Shown one piece after another: positions 24,567 through 33,317 of a stretch of DNA of 64,000 bases. The stretch's first letter is position 1; each line of letters starts with the position of its first letter. The notes under the pieces are model-generated. The model saw only the letters and a program-made list of their open reading frames with translations. It ran no database searches and was not told the DNA's origin. The stretch comes from Brevundimonas vitisensis (GTDB lineage Bacteria; Pseudomonadota; Alphaproteobacteria; Caulobacterales; Caulobacteraceae). Location of the stretch: assembly GCF_016656965.1 (NCBI RefSeq), contig NZ_CP067977.1, forward strand, positions 620,001-684,000, read 5' to 3'. Both the position numbers and the translations under genes were made by a program.

Positions 24567-27082
24567 GCCGCCACCTCGGGCGCGTCGTCGTTCATCACCT
24601 CGGCGATCAAGGCCTCTGCCGAGTCTTCCAGGATCATGTCGGCTGCATCCCCGCCCACGCGCTCACGCCCGATCTGGACCAGGACCGGCACAGAGAACGG
24701 CGAGGCCCGCTCCAGGCGCGCGTGGCGGATATGGCCCTGGATCCGGGTCAGCAACTGGCCCACCCGCGCCACATCCATGAACCCCTTGGCGGCATCGGCC
24801 CGCGCTGTTCGCAGCAGCAGATGATCGGGCTGATGGCGGCGCAGGACGTCATAGATCAGGTCGGTGGAAAAGGTGACTTGCCGCCCGGTCTTTTCGGCAC
24901 CGGGCTGACGCCGCTCGATCAAGCCCGCAATCAGGGCGCAATTGCGGAAGGTGCGCTTCATCACGAAGCTCTCATCCAGCCAGGCCTCCAGATCGTCACC
25001 CAACATGTCCGGCTGGAACAGGGCGTCCAGGTCCAGATCCTCCATCGGCCGGATCGACCAAACAGCCAGGGCATAGTCGGTGCAGACAAAGCCCAGCGGC
25101 CCGACCCCCAGCCGGTCCAGCCGCCGCGTCAGCAGCATGCAGAGCGTGTTGTGCGCCAGCCCGCCCTCGAACGGATAGGCGATCAGATAATGTCGCGACC
25201 CCCGCTGAAACGTCTCGACCAGCAGGGCGTCAGCCTGCGGGATCACCGATCGCGCCTCCTGCAGTTCCAGCCATTCCTGCACATCGGGCGGCAGGACACG
25301 CCAGTGATCGCGGTCCTGAATCAGCACCCGCACCCGATCGGCCAGGGACGTCGACATTGGAAACTTCGATCCGCCCCAGGACGGGATCTTGGGCTCCTTG
25401 TCCTGGGCCGCCGTCACGATGACGTCGATGCCGACGATGCCCTGATAGGCCCAGACCTGACCGGCAAAGACGAAGGTGTCGCCGGGGGCCATCTGTTCGA
25501 AATAATGCTCCTCGGCCTGGCCCACCTTGCGGCCCGCGACCGTCAGCTTGCCGCCGCGCCGCGATCCCACCCGCACGTTCAGTGTTGCCGCCGCCACGAT
25601 GGTGCCGACGTTCATCCGGTGGCGCTGGGCCATCTGGGCGGTGCGGACCCGCCAGCGCCCCTGACGATCCCGCACGATCCGCGCGAACCGGTCATAGGTT
25701 CGCAGCGAGTAGCCGCCGGTCGCCACCAGATCGATCACCTCCTCGAACACCTCTCGCGGCAGGTCGCGGTAAGGGGCGCAGGCGGTTACCTCCTCATGCA
25801 GTTCGCCGACGTCGAAGCCTTCCGAACAGGCCACGCCCATCACGTGCTGGGCCAGGGTATCCAGGGTGCCGGTGTGATGCGGCTCCCAGTCGAAGGCATT
25901 GGCCGCCACCGCCTCGCGCGCCGCTTGGCATTCCAGCATCTCGAACCGGCTGGCCGGCACCATCAGGGCGCGGCTGGGCTCGTCCAGCCTGTGGTTGGCC
26001 CGCCCGATCCGCTGCACCAGACGGCTGGCTCCCTTGGGCGCAGCCAGCTGGATCACCAGATCGACATCGCCCCAGTCGATGCCCAGGTCCAGGGTCGAGG
26101 TGCAGACCACCGCCCGAATGTCGCCGCGCGCCATGGCCGCCTCGACCTTGCGCCTCTGTTCGGTGGCCAGCGACCCGTGATGCAGGGCGATCGGCAGGTC
26201 GTCCTCGTTGATGGCCCACAGCTGCTGAAACACGAACTCGGCCTGCCAGCGGGTATTGACGAAGATCAGCGTCATCCCCGAGCGCCGGATGGCCTCATAG
26301 ACCTCCGGCATCGCATGCTGGCCCGTATGCCCGGCCCAAGGAACGCGGCCCTCGCTGACCAGAACATCGATGACTGGGGGCGCACCCGGATCGCCCCGGA
26401 CGATCACGACGCCTGCCTCGCCTCCACCATGGTTCGCATGGTCGCCGGTAACCACCCTTGGCCCCGGCACCAGCCAGCTCGCGATCATCTCCGGATCATC
26501 TACCGTCGCCGACAGGGCCACCCGGCGCAGGGTCGGTGCGAAACTCTGCAACCGCCCCAGGCCCAGGTTCAGCAGATCGCCGCGCTTGCCGCTCCAGATC
26601 GCATGCACCTCGTCGATGACCACGCATTTCAGGTCCGCGAACCAGGCCCGCGCGCCTTCCCAGGCACAGAACAGCGCCAGCTGTTCCGGTGTGGTCAGCA
26701 GGATGTCGGGTGGAAAGTCCCTCTGCCGCTGCTTCTTGGATTGCTTGGTGTCGCCGGTCCGGCTCTCGACATGGATGTTCAGCCCGATCTCGCGGATCGG
26801 CGTCATCAGGTTGCGCTCGACATCGGTCGTCAGCGCCTTCAGCGGCGAGACATAGAGGGTATGCACCCCCGACCCCGGCCCATGCTCAGGCCTCGGCCCA
26901 CGCTCCGCCAGATCGATCAGACTGGGCAAGAACCCCGCCAGGGTCTTGCCCCCACCCGTCGGCGCGACCAGCAGTGCATGCGATCCGGCCTCCGCTGCCG
27001 CGATCATTTCCAGCTGATGCCGCCGGGGCGACCAGCCGCGCGACGCGAACCAGTCGGCGAAGAGAGGGGGGAGCGCAGTCAC
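24563..27082 (-). CDS. Ligase-associated DEXH-box helicase (Lhr-like)
   Basis: An ATP-dependent DNA helicase of about 839 residues. Walker A is VAPTGGGKTLAG, the DEXH box VIDEVHAIW, motif III ALSATVDD. Domain 2 has CTSTLDLGIDWGDVD and LVQRIGRANHRLDEPSR. The C-terminal Lhr-type region follows (GTIVAAATLNVRVGSRRGGKL, then FSTDLIYDVLRRH). It is thought to work with PdeM and a DNA ligase in repair. The GTG at 27082 overlaps the TGA of the upstream small gene (GTGA) and gives the usual N-terminus VTALPPLFADWFASRGWSPRR. An ATG at 27106 is the alternative. Confidence 0.92.
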   Translation of the reverse strand: MTALPPLFADWFASRGWSPRRHQLEMIAAAEAGSHALLVAPTGGGKTLAGFLPSLIDLAERGPRPEHGPGSGVHTLYVSPLKALTTDVERNLMTPIREIGLNIHVESRTGDTKQSKKQRQRDFPPDILLTTPEQLALFCAWEGARAWFADLKCVVIDEVHAIWSGKRGDLLNLGLGRLQSFAPTLRRVALSATVDDPEMIASWLVPGPRVVTGDHANHGGGEAGVVIVRGDPGAPPVIDVLVSEGRVPWAGHTGQHAMPEVYEAIRRSGMTLIFVNTRWQAEFVFQQLWAINEDDLPIALHHGSLATEQRRKVEAAMARGDIRAVVCTSTLDLGIDWGDVDLVIQLAAPKGASRLVQRIGRANHRLDEPSRALMVPASRFEMLECQAAREAVAANAFDWEPHHTGTLDTLAQHVMGVACSEGFDVGELHEEVTACAPYRDLPREVFEEVIDLVATGGYSLRTYDRFARIVRDRQGRWRVRTAQMAQRHRMNVGTIVAAATLNVRVGSRRGGKLTVAGRKVGQAEEHYFEQMAPGDTFVFAGQVWAYQGIVGIDVIVTAAQDKEPKIPSWGGSKFPMSTSLADRVRVLIQDRDHWRVLPPDVQEWLELQEARSVIPQADALLVETFQRGSRHYLIAYPFEGGLAHNTLCMLLTRRLDRLGVGPLGFVCTDYALAVWSIRPMEDLDLDALFQPDMLGDDLEAWLDESFVMKRTFRNCALIAGLIERRQPGAEKTGRQVTFSTDLIYDVLRRHQPDHLLLRTARADAAKGFMDVARVGQLLTRIQGHIRHARLERASPFSVPVLVQIGRERVGGDAADMILEDSAEALIAEVMNDDAPEVAA

Positions 27083-27279
27083 TCCGCCGGTTGCTCGAAC
27101 TGGCATGTTTCGTCCGCGCTCCAACGCCCCCCGGAATCGAGGCAAGCGTCCTGCGCAACGAACTCGCTGTTTCGCACCCACCAATCGAGAAGCAGCGCAG
27201 CCGCCGCGATCATACCCGCCACAATCAGAAAGATTCTGAGCTTTTTTGACGAGGGCCGAGATGGCGGGGTCGGGTCCAT
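27079..27279 (-). CDS. Small single-pass membrane protein upstream of the helicase
   Basis: A 66-residue protein: a short Ser/Pro-rich start (MDPTPPSRPSSKK), one membrane segment (LRIFLIVAGMIAAAALLLDWWV) and an outer-facing tail with two cysteines (DACLDSGGRWSADETCQFEQ), likely a disulfide. The CLDSGGRW...C pattern recurs in small proteins of related bacteria by my recollection, but no function is known. Its stop codon overlaps the preferred GTG of the Lhr-like helicase by four bases, and it is first in the helicase-pdeM operon. It is divergent from the DinG-like gene. Confidence 0.65.
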   Translation of the reverse strand: MDPTPPSRPSSKKLRIFLIVAGMIAAAALLLDWWVRNSEFVAQDACLDSGGRWSADETCQFEQPAE

Positions 27280-27359
27280 GGATGACAAATAGATCGGGCA
27301 GCCCATGGCCGCCAGATGTTCTCGTTCCGTTTCGACGATTGAATGGCTATCTATCGACT

Positions 27360-30218
27360 GTGTCCGACGAATCCGTCCTCTCCAGCAGTCCCCTCACCGG
27401 CACCGACCTGTGGCGCGACCTCCCCCCCGCCTTGGCCACCCCGCCCGGCGCGGGGGCGATCTGTGATGTCGACGGGCCCCGGCGGATCGGGCGCGGGGCG
27501 GCGGAGGGGTCGTTCACCACCGGCCCGGTCATGGTCGCCCATGCCAGTTTGACCGCGCGGCGACTGGGTCTGGCGGCCCCGTCCCGGTCGGCTGACCTGC
27601 TGGATGTGCTGGAGCTGTTCGCCTTCGTCCGGCCCGCGCGATTCTGTGCCCCCTCCCCCGCTGGTCTGGCCCTGGCGCTGGGCCTGAGCGAACCCAAGGG
27701 GGCCGAGGCCCAGGCGCAGGCCCTGCGCGATGCGGCCCTGATCCTGCTGAAAGAGCTTTCGGAACCTGCCTATCCCGGCCGCGAGGACGCCTTCGCCCTG
27801 GCCGCCACCCTGTCGCGCGCGGGCTGGGCCTGGGCAGAGCGGGTGACGCAGGCCCTGCAAAACCAGCCGATGCGCGACCGGCAATACCGCAGCTCGGGTC
27901 TTGATGTCTGGGCACGGCTGGAGGAGTGGGAGGACGAGGCCCCGCGCGGAGAGGCCGGTTCTGCCCCCGTCGATTCCGAATCCGCCCGCATCCGCCTGGC
28001 CAAGCTGTTGCAGGCGTCGGGTCTGGACGAGACGCGCCCGACCCAGTCCGACTATGCCGCCGAGGCCGCCTTTGCCTTTTCCCCGCGCAACGAGGAGGGC
28101 CGCCCCCGTGTCCTGCTGGCCGAGGCGGGCACCGGCACGGGCAAGACCCTGGGCTATCTGGCCGCCGCATCCCTGTGGGCCGAGCGGAACCAGGGCGCGG
28201 CCTGGGTCTCGACCTATACGCGTGCCCTGCAACGCCAGATCGACCGCGAAAGCACGGCCGTTTGGCCGGACGAGGCGGTGCGACGCAAAAAGACCGTCGT
28301 CCGAAAGGGGCGTGAAAACTATCTGTGCCTGCTGAACCTTCAGGAGATGGTCCAGGCCGCCCAGCTGGGCACGGGCGACCTGGTTGGCATGGCCCTGACC
28401 GCGCGCTGGGCGCTGCACAGCCGCGACGGCGACATGACCGGCGGCGACTTTCCCGGCTGGCTGCCCGGCCTGTTCGCCACGCCTGCGGCCCAGCAGGCCA
28501 GCGCGCCCAATCTGGTCGACCGGCGCGGGGAATGCGTCCACGCCGCCTGCCCCCATTACCGCACCTGTTTCGTGGAAAAGACCATTCGCGCCAGCCGCCG
28601 GGCCGATCTGGTCGTGGCCAACCATGCCCTGGTCATGACCCAGGCCGCCTTCGACGGGGCCCGCTCGGCGCGCGGCCTGAAGCAGGACGGAGAGACCGCC
28701 GCCCTGAAGCGCATCGTCTTCGACGAGGGCCACCACCTGTTCGATGCCGCCGACAGCGCTTTTTCCGCCTGTCTCTCTGGCCAGGAAGCAGCCGAGCTGC
28801 GGCGCTGGATCCGGGGACCGGAAGGTCGTGGTCGTCGCGGGCGCGGCCTGGAGCAAAGGCTGGGCGACCTCTGCGCCGACAATGACGCGGCACGAAAGGC
28901 ACTGACCGACGCCATCCGCGCGGCGGCCGCCCTGCCGGGTGAAGGGGTGTCGGGCCGCATCGCCCCGGCCTCGGGAGAGGTCAATCCCATCGGCCCGATC
29001 GAGGCCTTTCTGGCCGCCGCCCTAGACCAGCTGCGTGCCCGCACCAGCGAGGGGCATTCTGCGGGCGGCGGCGAGTTCGGCATGGAATGCGCGCTCAAGC
29101 CTGTGACCGATCCGGTGGCCGAGACCGCCCGGGCCGCCGCCGCCGCCCTGGCCGCCATCGAGGCACCCCTGCTGGCGCTGTCGCGGCATCTGGAAGACAT
29201 ACTGGACGACGAGGCAGCCGAACTGGACGGCTCGGCCCGCGCCCGGATCGAGGGGGCGCTGCGCGGTCTGGACCGGCGTGCGCGCATGACCCTGCCCGGC
29301 TGGCGCGCCATGCTGTCAGCGCTGGAGGATGCCGGGGCCGAGCGCGACCCCGACTTCGTTGACTGGCTGAGCGCCGAGGCCGCCTTTGGCCGCATTCACG
29401 ATGTCGCCCTGCGTCGTCACTGGATCGATCCGACCGTCCCGCTGGAGGCCGCGGTCATCGTGCCGGCCCATGGCGTGCTCGTGACCTCGGCCACCCTGTC
29501 CGATCCGGTCGCCGACGACCCCTTTGCCCTGGCGCGGATGCGATCCGGCTCGTCCCGGCTGATCGAACCGGCACGGACGCTGAAGGTCGAGAGCCCCTTC
29601 GACTATGTGTCCAATGCCCGCGTTATCGTCATCAATGACCTCGTCAAGGACGATGCCCGCCAGACGGCGGCGGCCATGCGCGAGCTGTTCCTGGCCTCAG
29701 GCGGCGGGGCACTGGGCCTGTTCACTGCCATTCGGCGGCTGAAGGCGGTGTATGAGGCGGCGGGGCCGGAACTCGCCCGCGCGGGACTGCCCCTCTATGC
29801 CCAGCACGTCGATCCGTTGGAGGTCGGGGCCCTGGTCGATGTCTTCCGCGCCGAGGAGGACAGCTGCCTACTGGGCACCGATGCGGTTCGTGACGGCGTC
29901 GATGTGCCTGGTCGATCCCTGCGGCTGCTGGTCTTCGACCGCGTCCCCTGGCCGCGCCCTGATCTGTTGCACAAGGCCCGCCGCGAGATCTTCGGCGGCA
30001 AGGCCTATGACGATGCCCTGGCGCGCGGCCGCATCAGCCAGGCCTTCGGGCGCCTGATCCGCCGCGCCGACGATCGGGGTGTGTTCGTGATGCTGGACGC
30101 CGCCTGCCCCACCCGCCTGTTCGCCGGCCTGCCCCCGGGGGTCGAGGTCCAGCGGATGGGGCTGGCAGAGGCGGTCGAACAGGTGGCGGCCTTCAGTCAG
30201 CCACCCGGCGCGGCCTGA
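27360..30218 (+). CDS. ATP-dependent DNA helicase, DinG/XPD-like
   Basis: A superfamily 2 helicase of about 952 residues. Walker A is LLAEAGTGTGKTLGY, the DEAH-type box is VFDEGHHLFD, and motifs V-VI appear in GTDAVRDGVDVPGRSLRLLVFDRVPWPRPD and FGRLIRRADDRG. Cysteines between the motifs (CLLNLQEM, GECVHAACPHYRTC) suit the iron-sulfur cluster of the XPD/DinG group. It unwinds DNA or R-loop-type structures in repair. The start is uncertain: a GTG at 27360 leaves 80 bases for divergent promoters and is preferred; an ATG at 27282 is in frame but would abut the divergent start codon. Confidence 0.88.
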   Translation: MSDESVLSSSPLTGTDLWRDLPPALATPPGAGAICDVDGPRRIGRGAAEGSFTTGPVMVAHASLTARRLGLAAPSRSADLLDVLELFAFVRPARFCAPSPAGLALALGLSEPKGAEAQAQALRDAALILLKELSEPAYPGREDAFALAATLSRAGWAWAERVTQALQNQPMRDRQYRSSGLDVWARLEEWEDEAPRGEAGSAPVDSESARIRLAKLLQASGLDETRPTQSDYAAEAAFAFSPRNEEGRPRVLLAEAGTGTGKTLGYLAAASLWAERNQGAAWVSTYTRALQRQIDRESTAVWPDEAVRRKKTVVRKGRENYLCLLNLQEMVQAAQLGTGDLVGMALTARWALHSRDGDMTGGDFPGWLPGLFATPAAQQASAPNLVDRRGECVHAACPHYRTCFVEKTIRASRRADLVVANHALVMTQAAFDGARSARGLKQDGETAALKRIVFDEGHHLFDAADSAFSACLSGQEAAELRRWIRGPEGRGRRGRGLEQRLGDLCADNDAARKALTDAIRAAAALPGEGVSGRIAPASGEVNPIGPIEAFLAAALDQLRARTSEGHSAGGGEFGMECALKPVTDPVAETARAAAAALAAIEAPLLALSRHLEDILDDEAAELDGSARARIEGALRGLDRRARMTLPGWRAMLSALEDAGAERDPDFVDWLSAEAAFGRIHDVALRRHWIDPTVPLEAAVIVPAHGVLVTSATLSDPVADDPFALARMRSGSSRLIEPARTLKVESPFDYVSNARVIVINDLVKDDARQTAAAMRELFLASGGGALGLFTAIRRLKAVYEAAGPELARAGLPLYAQHVDPLEVGALVDVFRAEEDSCLLGTDAVRDGVDVPGRSLRLLVFDRVPWPRPDLLHKARREIFGGKAYDDALARGRISQAFGRLIRRADDRGVFVMLDAACPTRLFAGLPPGVEVQRMGLAEAVEQVAAFSQPPGAA

Positions 30219-30223
30219 CCGGC

Positions 30224-30691
30224 TCAGTCGATCTTGAGCAGGCGGTCCAGGCTGAACGGACCCGGTCCGCGCCCAATCAGATAGACCAGCGGCGCCAGCC
30301 ACAAGAGATGCGTCGGCCAGCCGGTCGGCACCACAAACAGCTGGATCACCAGCGTCATGACCAGCAAGGCCACGGCCGAGACCCGCGTGCCCAGGCCGAT
30401 GATGATCAGCACCGGAAACAGATGTTCGGCATAGGTCGCCGCATAGGCTGCCAGTTCGGACGGCAGGAGCGGCACCCGGTATTCCTCGGCAAACAGATAG
30501 AAGGTCGTGTCGGTCACCGTCAGCACCCCCTCCACCTTGGTCCGGCCCGAGAGCAGGAAGGGGGCGGCGATGCCCAGTCGCATCAGCACCGCCAAGGCAG
30601 GCTCCGGAACCAGTTTCGACATGGCCGCATGCAGTCTGGACAGAAGCCCGCCGGAACGGCTGTCGGCGAGATGGTCCATCAGGGTGCTCAT
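30224..30691 (-). CDS. DoxX-family membrane protein, bufferin operon (BufD-like)
   Basis: A 155-residue inner-membrane protein with four hydrophobic helices. The family segment is LAVLMRLGIAAPFLLSGRTKVEG, then YAEHLFPVLIIIGLGTRVSAVALLVMTLVIQLFV. DoxX-like proteins close many DUF692/DUF2063 operons, where they are thought to act in thiol or membrane redox chemistry; the exact role is open. It starts four bases after the BufC-like stop codon, so it is the last gene of the operon that begins at 32615. Confidence 0.85.
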   Translation of the reverse strand: MSTLMDHLADSRSGGLLSRLHAAMSKLVPEPALAVLMRLGIAAPFLLSGRTKVEGVLTVTDTTFYLFAEEYRVPLLPSELAAYAATYAEHLFPVLIIIGLGTRVSAVALLVMTLVIQLFVVPTGWPTHLLWLAPLVYLIGRGPGPFSLDRLLKID

Positions 30692-30695
30692 GGCG

Positions 30696-31442
30696 TCAGG
30701 CTCCGTTGGGGCTGAGAAACACACCGGCGTTCAGCAGGCCGGTGAAAAGGGTGGGAATGTCGGCATGGGCATCCAGCGAGAGCGCCTCCACCGCCGCGAC
30801 GCCGAGGGTGCGGCCCGATCGGCAGGCGCTCAGGAACCGATGCTCGACCGGCGTCAGCCGCCGCGACAGGACCGTATCGGCGGGCCGGTGGATCAGCAGG
30901 GCCTCCGCCTGTGGTTGCCACACCATTTCGCCTCCGGTCTCGGGGTAGCGGTGGGCCAGCCATAGCGACGGTGCGGTCCAGTCGAACCTGAACAGCCGGA
31001 CCGAAGGATGCAGCGGCATCAGCCGTCCCGTCATCACGGCACCCGCGGGTCCACTAGCACCCGCGGCATCCAGCACCGGGGCATCGGCGGCCAGATGAGC
31101 CTCGGTCCATGCCCGGTCCAGCCGGGCCATGGGGCCAAGGTACGGCAGCTCTCGTGCGGGCCCGAAAAGGGACAGCCAGTCGGCAAAGCCCGCTCCATAG
31201 GCCGCCATCGCCGGATCCTCGCCCGGATGATCAGAGGCGAAGGCCGCCGCCGCCGCCCGAAACCAGTCCGGTCCGACCAGCGCCGATACGGTCGGAAAGC
31301 TGGCCTCCAGCGCGTCGATCCGCGCCTTGATCGTGGTGTTGCGATAGACGGCCAGAGCCGCGTCGCTGCCGTTCAGCCAGGGCATCAGCGCCTGGGTATC
31401 GCCTTTCAGCGCCCGGTCGAACGCCGCATGGAAACCGCTCAT
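30696..31442 (-). CDS. DUF2063 partner protein of the MNIO enzyme (BufC-like)
   Basis: A 248-residue protein. The N-terminal DUF2063 domain contains the typical line LAVYRNTTIKARIDALEASFPTVSALVGPDWF and then AYGAGFADWLSLFGPARELPYLGPMARLDRAW. Despite its old label as putative DNA-binding, the family supplies the precursor-recognition and partner subunit of DUF692 (MNIO) enzymes. Its ATG overlaps the DUF692 stop codon by four bases, so the two are coupled and likely form a complex in the cytoplasm. Confidence 0.88.
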   Translation of the reverse strand: MSGFHAAFDRALKGDTQALMPWLNGSDAALAVYRNTTIKARIDALEASFPTVSALVGPDWFRAAAAAFASDHPGEDPAMAAYGAGFADWLSLFGPARELPYLGPMARLDRAWTEAHLAADAPVLDAAGASGPAGAVMTGRLMPLHPSVRLFRFDWTAPSLWLAHRYPETGGEMVWQPQAEALLIHRPADTVLSRRLTPVEHRFLSACRSGRTLGVAAVEALSLDAHADIPTLFTGLLNAGVFLSPNGA

Positions 31443-32320
31443 GCCGCCTGCTCCATAGGCGATCGCAGCACCAGTTCGGCGCGGGCCTGTTCCGCCAGCA
31501 ATTCGGCAAACTCTGGAATGTCGCCGTCCCGCTCGACCAGGGTCGGCCGCGCCCCAATCCGCTCGACCAGCCGTCGATGCAGGGCCCAGACGGCCTCGGA
31601 CACCGGGGCGTCATGACTGTCGATCAGCAGGGCCTGACCCAGGATCGGATCGGGCCTGTGCCCCGCCACGTGGATTTCTCCGACGCGGTCGCCTGGCACG
31701 GCGTCGATCCAGGCGGCAGCATCGAACCCCATGTTGGCGGCACTGACGTGCACATTGTTGACGTCGACCAGCAGGCCGCACCCCGTGCGCCGCGCGATCT
31801 CGGTCAGGAAATCGACCTCGTCCCAGTCGTGGCCATTCAGGGCCAGATAGGCGGTCGGGTTCTCGATCAGCAATGACCGCCCCAGCGCCTCCTGGGCCTC
31901 GTCCACATGATCGCAGACCAGGTCCAGCATGGCGTCGCTTCGGGGAATGGGCAGCAGGTCGGGATGATAGACGCCGCCCCGCCGCGACCAGGCCAGATGT
32001 TCGGACACTAGAAACGGCTGATACCGGTCGATCAGGGCCCGAAACCGCGCCAGATGCTCGCGGTCGGGTCGCTCGTCTCCGGCCAGGGACAACCCGACCC
32101 CGTGCAGGGACAGGGGACGTTCGGCCCGTATGGCGTCCAGCCAGGCCAGGCGCGGGCCGCCTTCGACCATGTAGTTCTCGGGGTGAACCTCGAACCACAG
32201 GCCGGATTGGGGGCCGACCGCCGGACAGGCCAGGGCTTGGGCATAGTGCTGGGGTTTCAGGCCCAGCCCTGCCGAAGTATGTCCTGACTTGATTTGTCCG
32301 GCGGTCGGTGGGGGCGTCAT
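31439..32320 (-). CDS. DUF692/MNIO multinuclear iron oxidative enzyme (BufB-like)
   Basis: A 293-residue TIM-barrel metalloenzyme. The metal-site pattern is seen in LWFEVHPENYM, LSLHGVGLSLAG, VSEHLAWS, LLIENPTAYL, LLVDVNNVHVSA, VGEIHVAGH and LIDSHDAPV: His, Glu and Asp residues spaced as in MNIO enzymes, which bind two or three irons. In bufferin systems the enzyme oxidises cysteines of the precursor to thiooxazole-type groups that bind copper. The gene lies seven bases after the DUF2282 precursor gene. Confidence 0.9.
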   Translation of the reverse strand: MTPPPTAGQIKSGHTSAGLGLKPQHYAQALACPAVGPQSGLWFEVHPENYMVEGGPRLAWLDAIRAERPLSLHGVGLSLAGDERPDREHLARFRALIDRYQPFLVSEHLAWSRRGGVYHPDLLPIPRSDAMLDLVCDHVDEAQEALGRSLLIENPTAYLALNGHDWDEVDFLTEIARRTGCGLLVDVNNVHVSAANMGFDAAAWIDAVPGDRVGEIHVAGHRPDPILGQALLIDSHDAPVSEAVWALHRRLVERIGARPTLVERDGDIPEFAELLAEQARAELVLRSPMEQAA

Positions 32321-32327
32321 GACCGGA

Positions 32328-32615
32328 TCAGCGGTTCGCGATGGGTGTCAGCGAGCCACGACCGGCCGGGGTGTTGATGTCCGTGCAGGTGCCCTTGGCC
32401 ACCAGCTTCCAGGCATTGCCCTGCCAGTCGCGGGTCGAGGTGCCAGCGCAGGTGGTGCCCGGACCGGCGGCACAGTCGTTCTGACCGGCGCGCGAGACGC
32501 CGTAGCATTTTTCCTTTTCGGCATCCTGGGCAGCGGCGGGCGCGGCGGCCGATGCGGCACCGGCACCCAGTGCCAGCAGGGCGACGACGCCGGTCGCGAT
32601 CGAGAAACGGTTCAT
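32328..32615 (-). CDS. DUF2282 bufferin precursor (BufA1-like)
   Basis: A 95-residue exported peptide. The signal peptide is [23 protein letters not shown]. The mature part has the four conserved cysteines of the family: EKCYGV (C37), QNDCAAG (C48), TTCAGTS (C56) and GTCTD (C77). Bufferins are large copper-buffering RiPPs made by DUF692 enzymes and sent to the periplasm. CAGGAGAAG lies before the ATG. It is first in the bufA-B-C-D operon, with a SigF-type promoter at 32665-32690. Confidence 0.9.
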   Translation of the reverse strand: MNRFSIATGVVALLALGAGAASAAAPAAAQDAEKEKCYGVSRAGQNDCAAGPGTTCAGTSTRDWQGNAWKLVAKGTCTDINTPAGRGSLTPIANR

Positions 32616-32664
32616 GGGTCTTCTCCTGGGTCAAACGGCCGGGGGTGGCCTGACAAGAGGAGAC

Positions 32665-32690
32665 TTCGGCGATCGGTGATGCCTGGTTAC
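32665..32690 (-). promoter_or_regulatory. SigF-type promoter of the bufferin operon
   Basis: On the minus strand GTAACC (32690-32685), 16 bases, CGAA (32668-32665). This equals the Caulobacter SigF consensus GTAACC-N16-CGAA as I recall it. It leaves a leader of about 45 bases before the DUF2282 start codon. Confidence 0.75.
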
Positions 32691-32737
32691 GGTGGCGGAC
32701 ACAAAAAAACACGACGCCGCCAATCGGTCCGTGCGAT

Positions 32738-32763
32738 GTAACCCACACAGGATTGCGCGCGTA
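32738..32763 (+). promoter_or_regulatory. SigF-type promoter of sigF itself
   Basis: GTAACC (32738-32743), 16 bases, CGTA (32760-32763), one mismatch from CGAA. The -10 box overlaps the first in-frame ATG (32763), so translation probably begins further downstream or from a different transcript. Confidence 0.6.
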
Positions 32764-33317
32764 TGGGGGACAGCGTGGTCGATCGTGAAGCCCATCTGAA
32801 ACAGCTGATGATGCGCGGCCTGGACGGCGACGCGGCGGCTTGGCGCGTCCTGTTGTCCGACATCAGGGGGCCCCTGGCGGCCTTCTTCAAACGCAGGCTG
32901 TCAGGCCATGAGGCCGATGCCGAGGATCTGGTGCAGGATACGTTGATCGCCATTCACGCCAAGCGCGCGACCTTTGATCGAACCATGCCGTTCAGCGCCT
33001 GGTGCTATGCGATCGCGCGCTACAAGCTGATCGACCATCTGCGCCGCCAGGGTCGCCGAGCCACCGTGCCGATGGACGACATGGCCGAGTTCCTAGCCCC
33101 TCACACGGTCGAGGATGGCGCGGTCCGCCGCGACCTGACCCGGGTCCTGTCCATTCTTCCCTTGCGTCAGCGTCGGCTGGTCGAGGATGTCCGCATCGGC
33201 GGATTCAGCGTGGCCGAGGCCGCCGCGCGCAACGGTTTCACAGAGGGCGCGGCCAAGGTCAGCGTCCATCGCAGCATGAAGGCGCTCTCCAACAGCGTAT
33301 CCGCCCATGAAGACTGA
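32763..33317 (+). CDS. sigF: ECF sigma factor SigF (heavy-metal/oxidative response)
   Basis: A two-region sigma factor of up to 184 residues. Region 2 has HEADAEDLVQDTLIAIHAKRATFD and FSAWCYAIARYKLIDHLRR. Region 4 has LPLRQRRLVEDVRIGGFSVAEAAARNGFTEGAAKVSVHRSMKAL, the KVSVHR signature of the NrsF-controlled group. The next gene encodes an NrsF-type anti-sigma factor and overlaps it by 11 bases; the divergent operon is the bufferin set. This layout equals the SigF system of Caulobacter, which responds to chromate, cadmium or copper-type stress. The first ATG is listed, but the promoter geometry favours a GTG at 32775 or the ATG pair at 32808/32811. Confidence 0.85.
   Translation: MGDSVVDREAHLKQLMMRGLDGDAAAWRVLLSDIRGPLAAFFKRRLSGHEADAEDLVQDTLIAIHAKRATFDRTMPFSAWCYAIARYKLIDHLRRQGRRATVPMDDMAEFLAPHTVEDGAVRRDLTRVLSILPLRQRRLVEDVRIGGFSVAEAAARNGFTEGAAKVSVHRSMKALSNSVSAHED

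Noticed and set aside
24722..27292. Very long open frame on the plus strand opposite the Lhr-like helicase
   Set aside because: It mirrors the high-GC codon pattern of the real gene; its translation is rich in Arg, Gln, His and Pro, with no domain or ribosome site.
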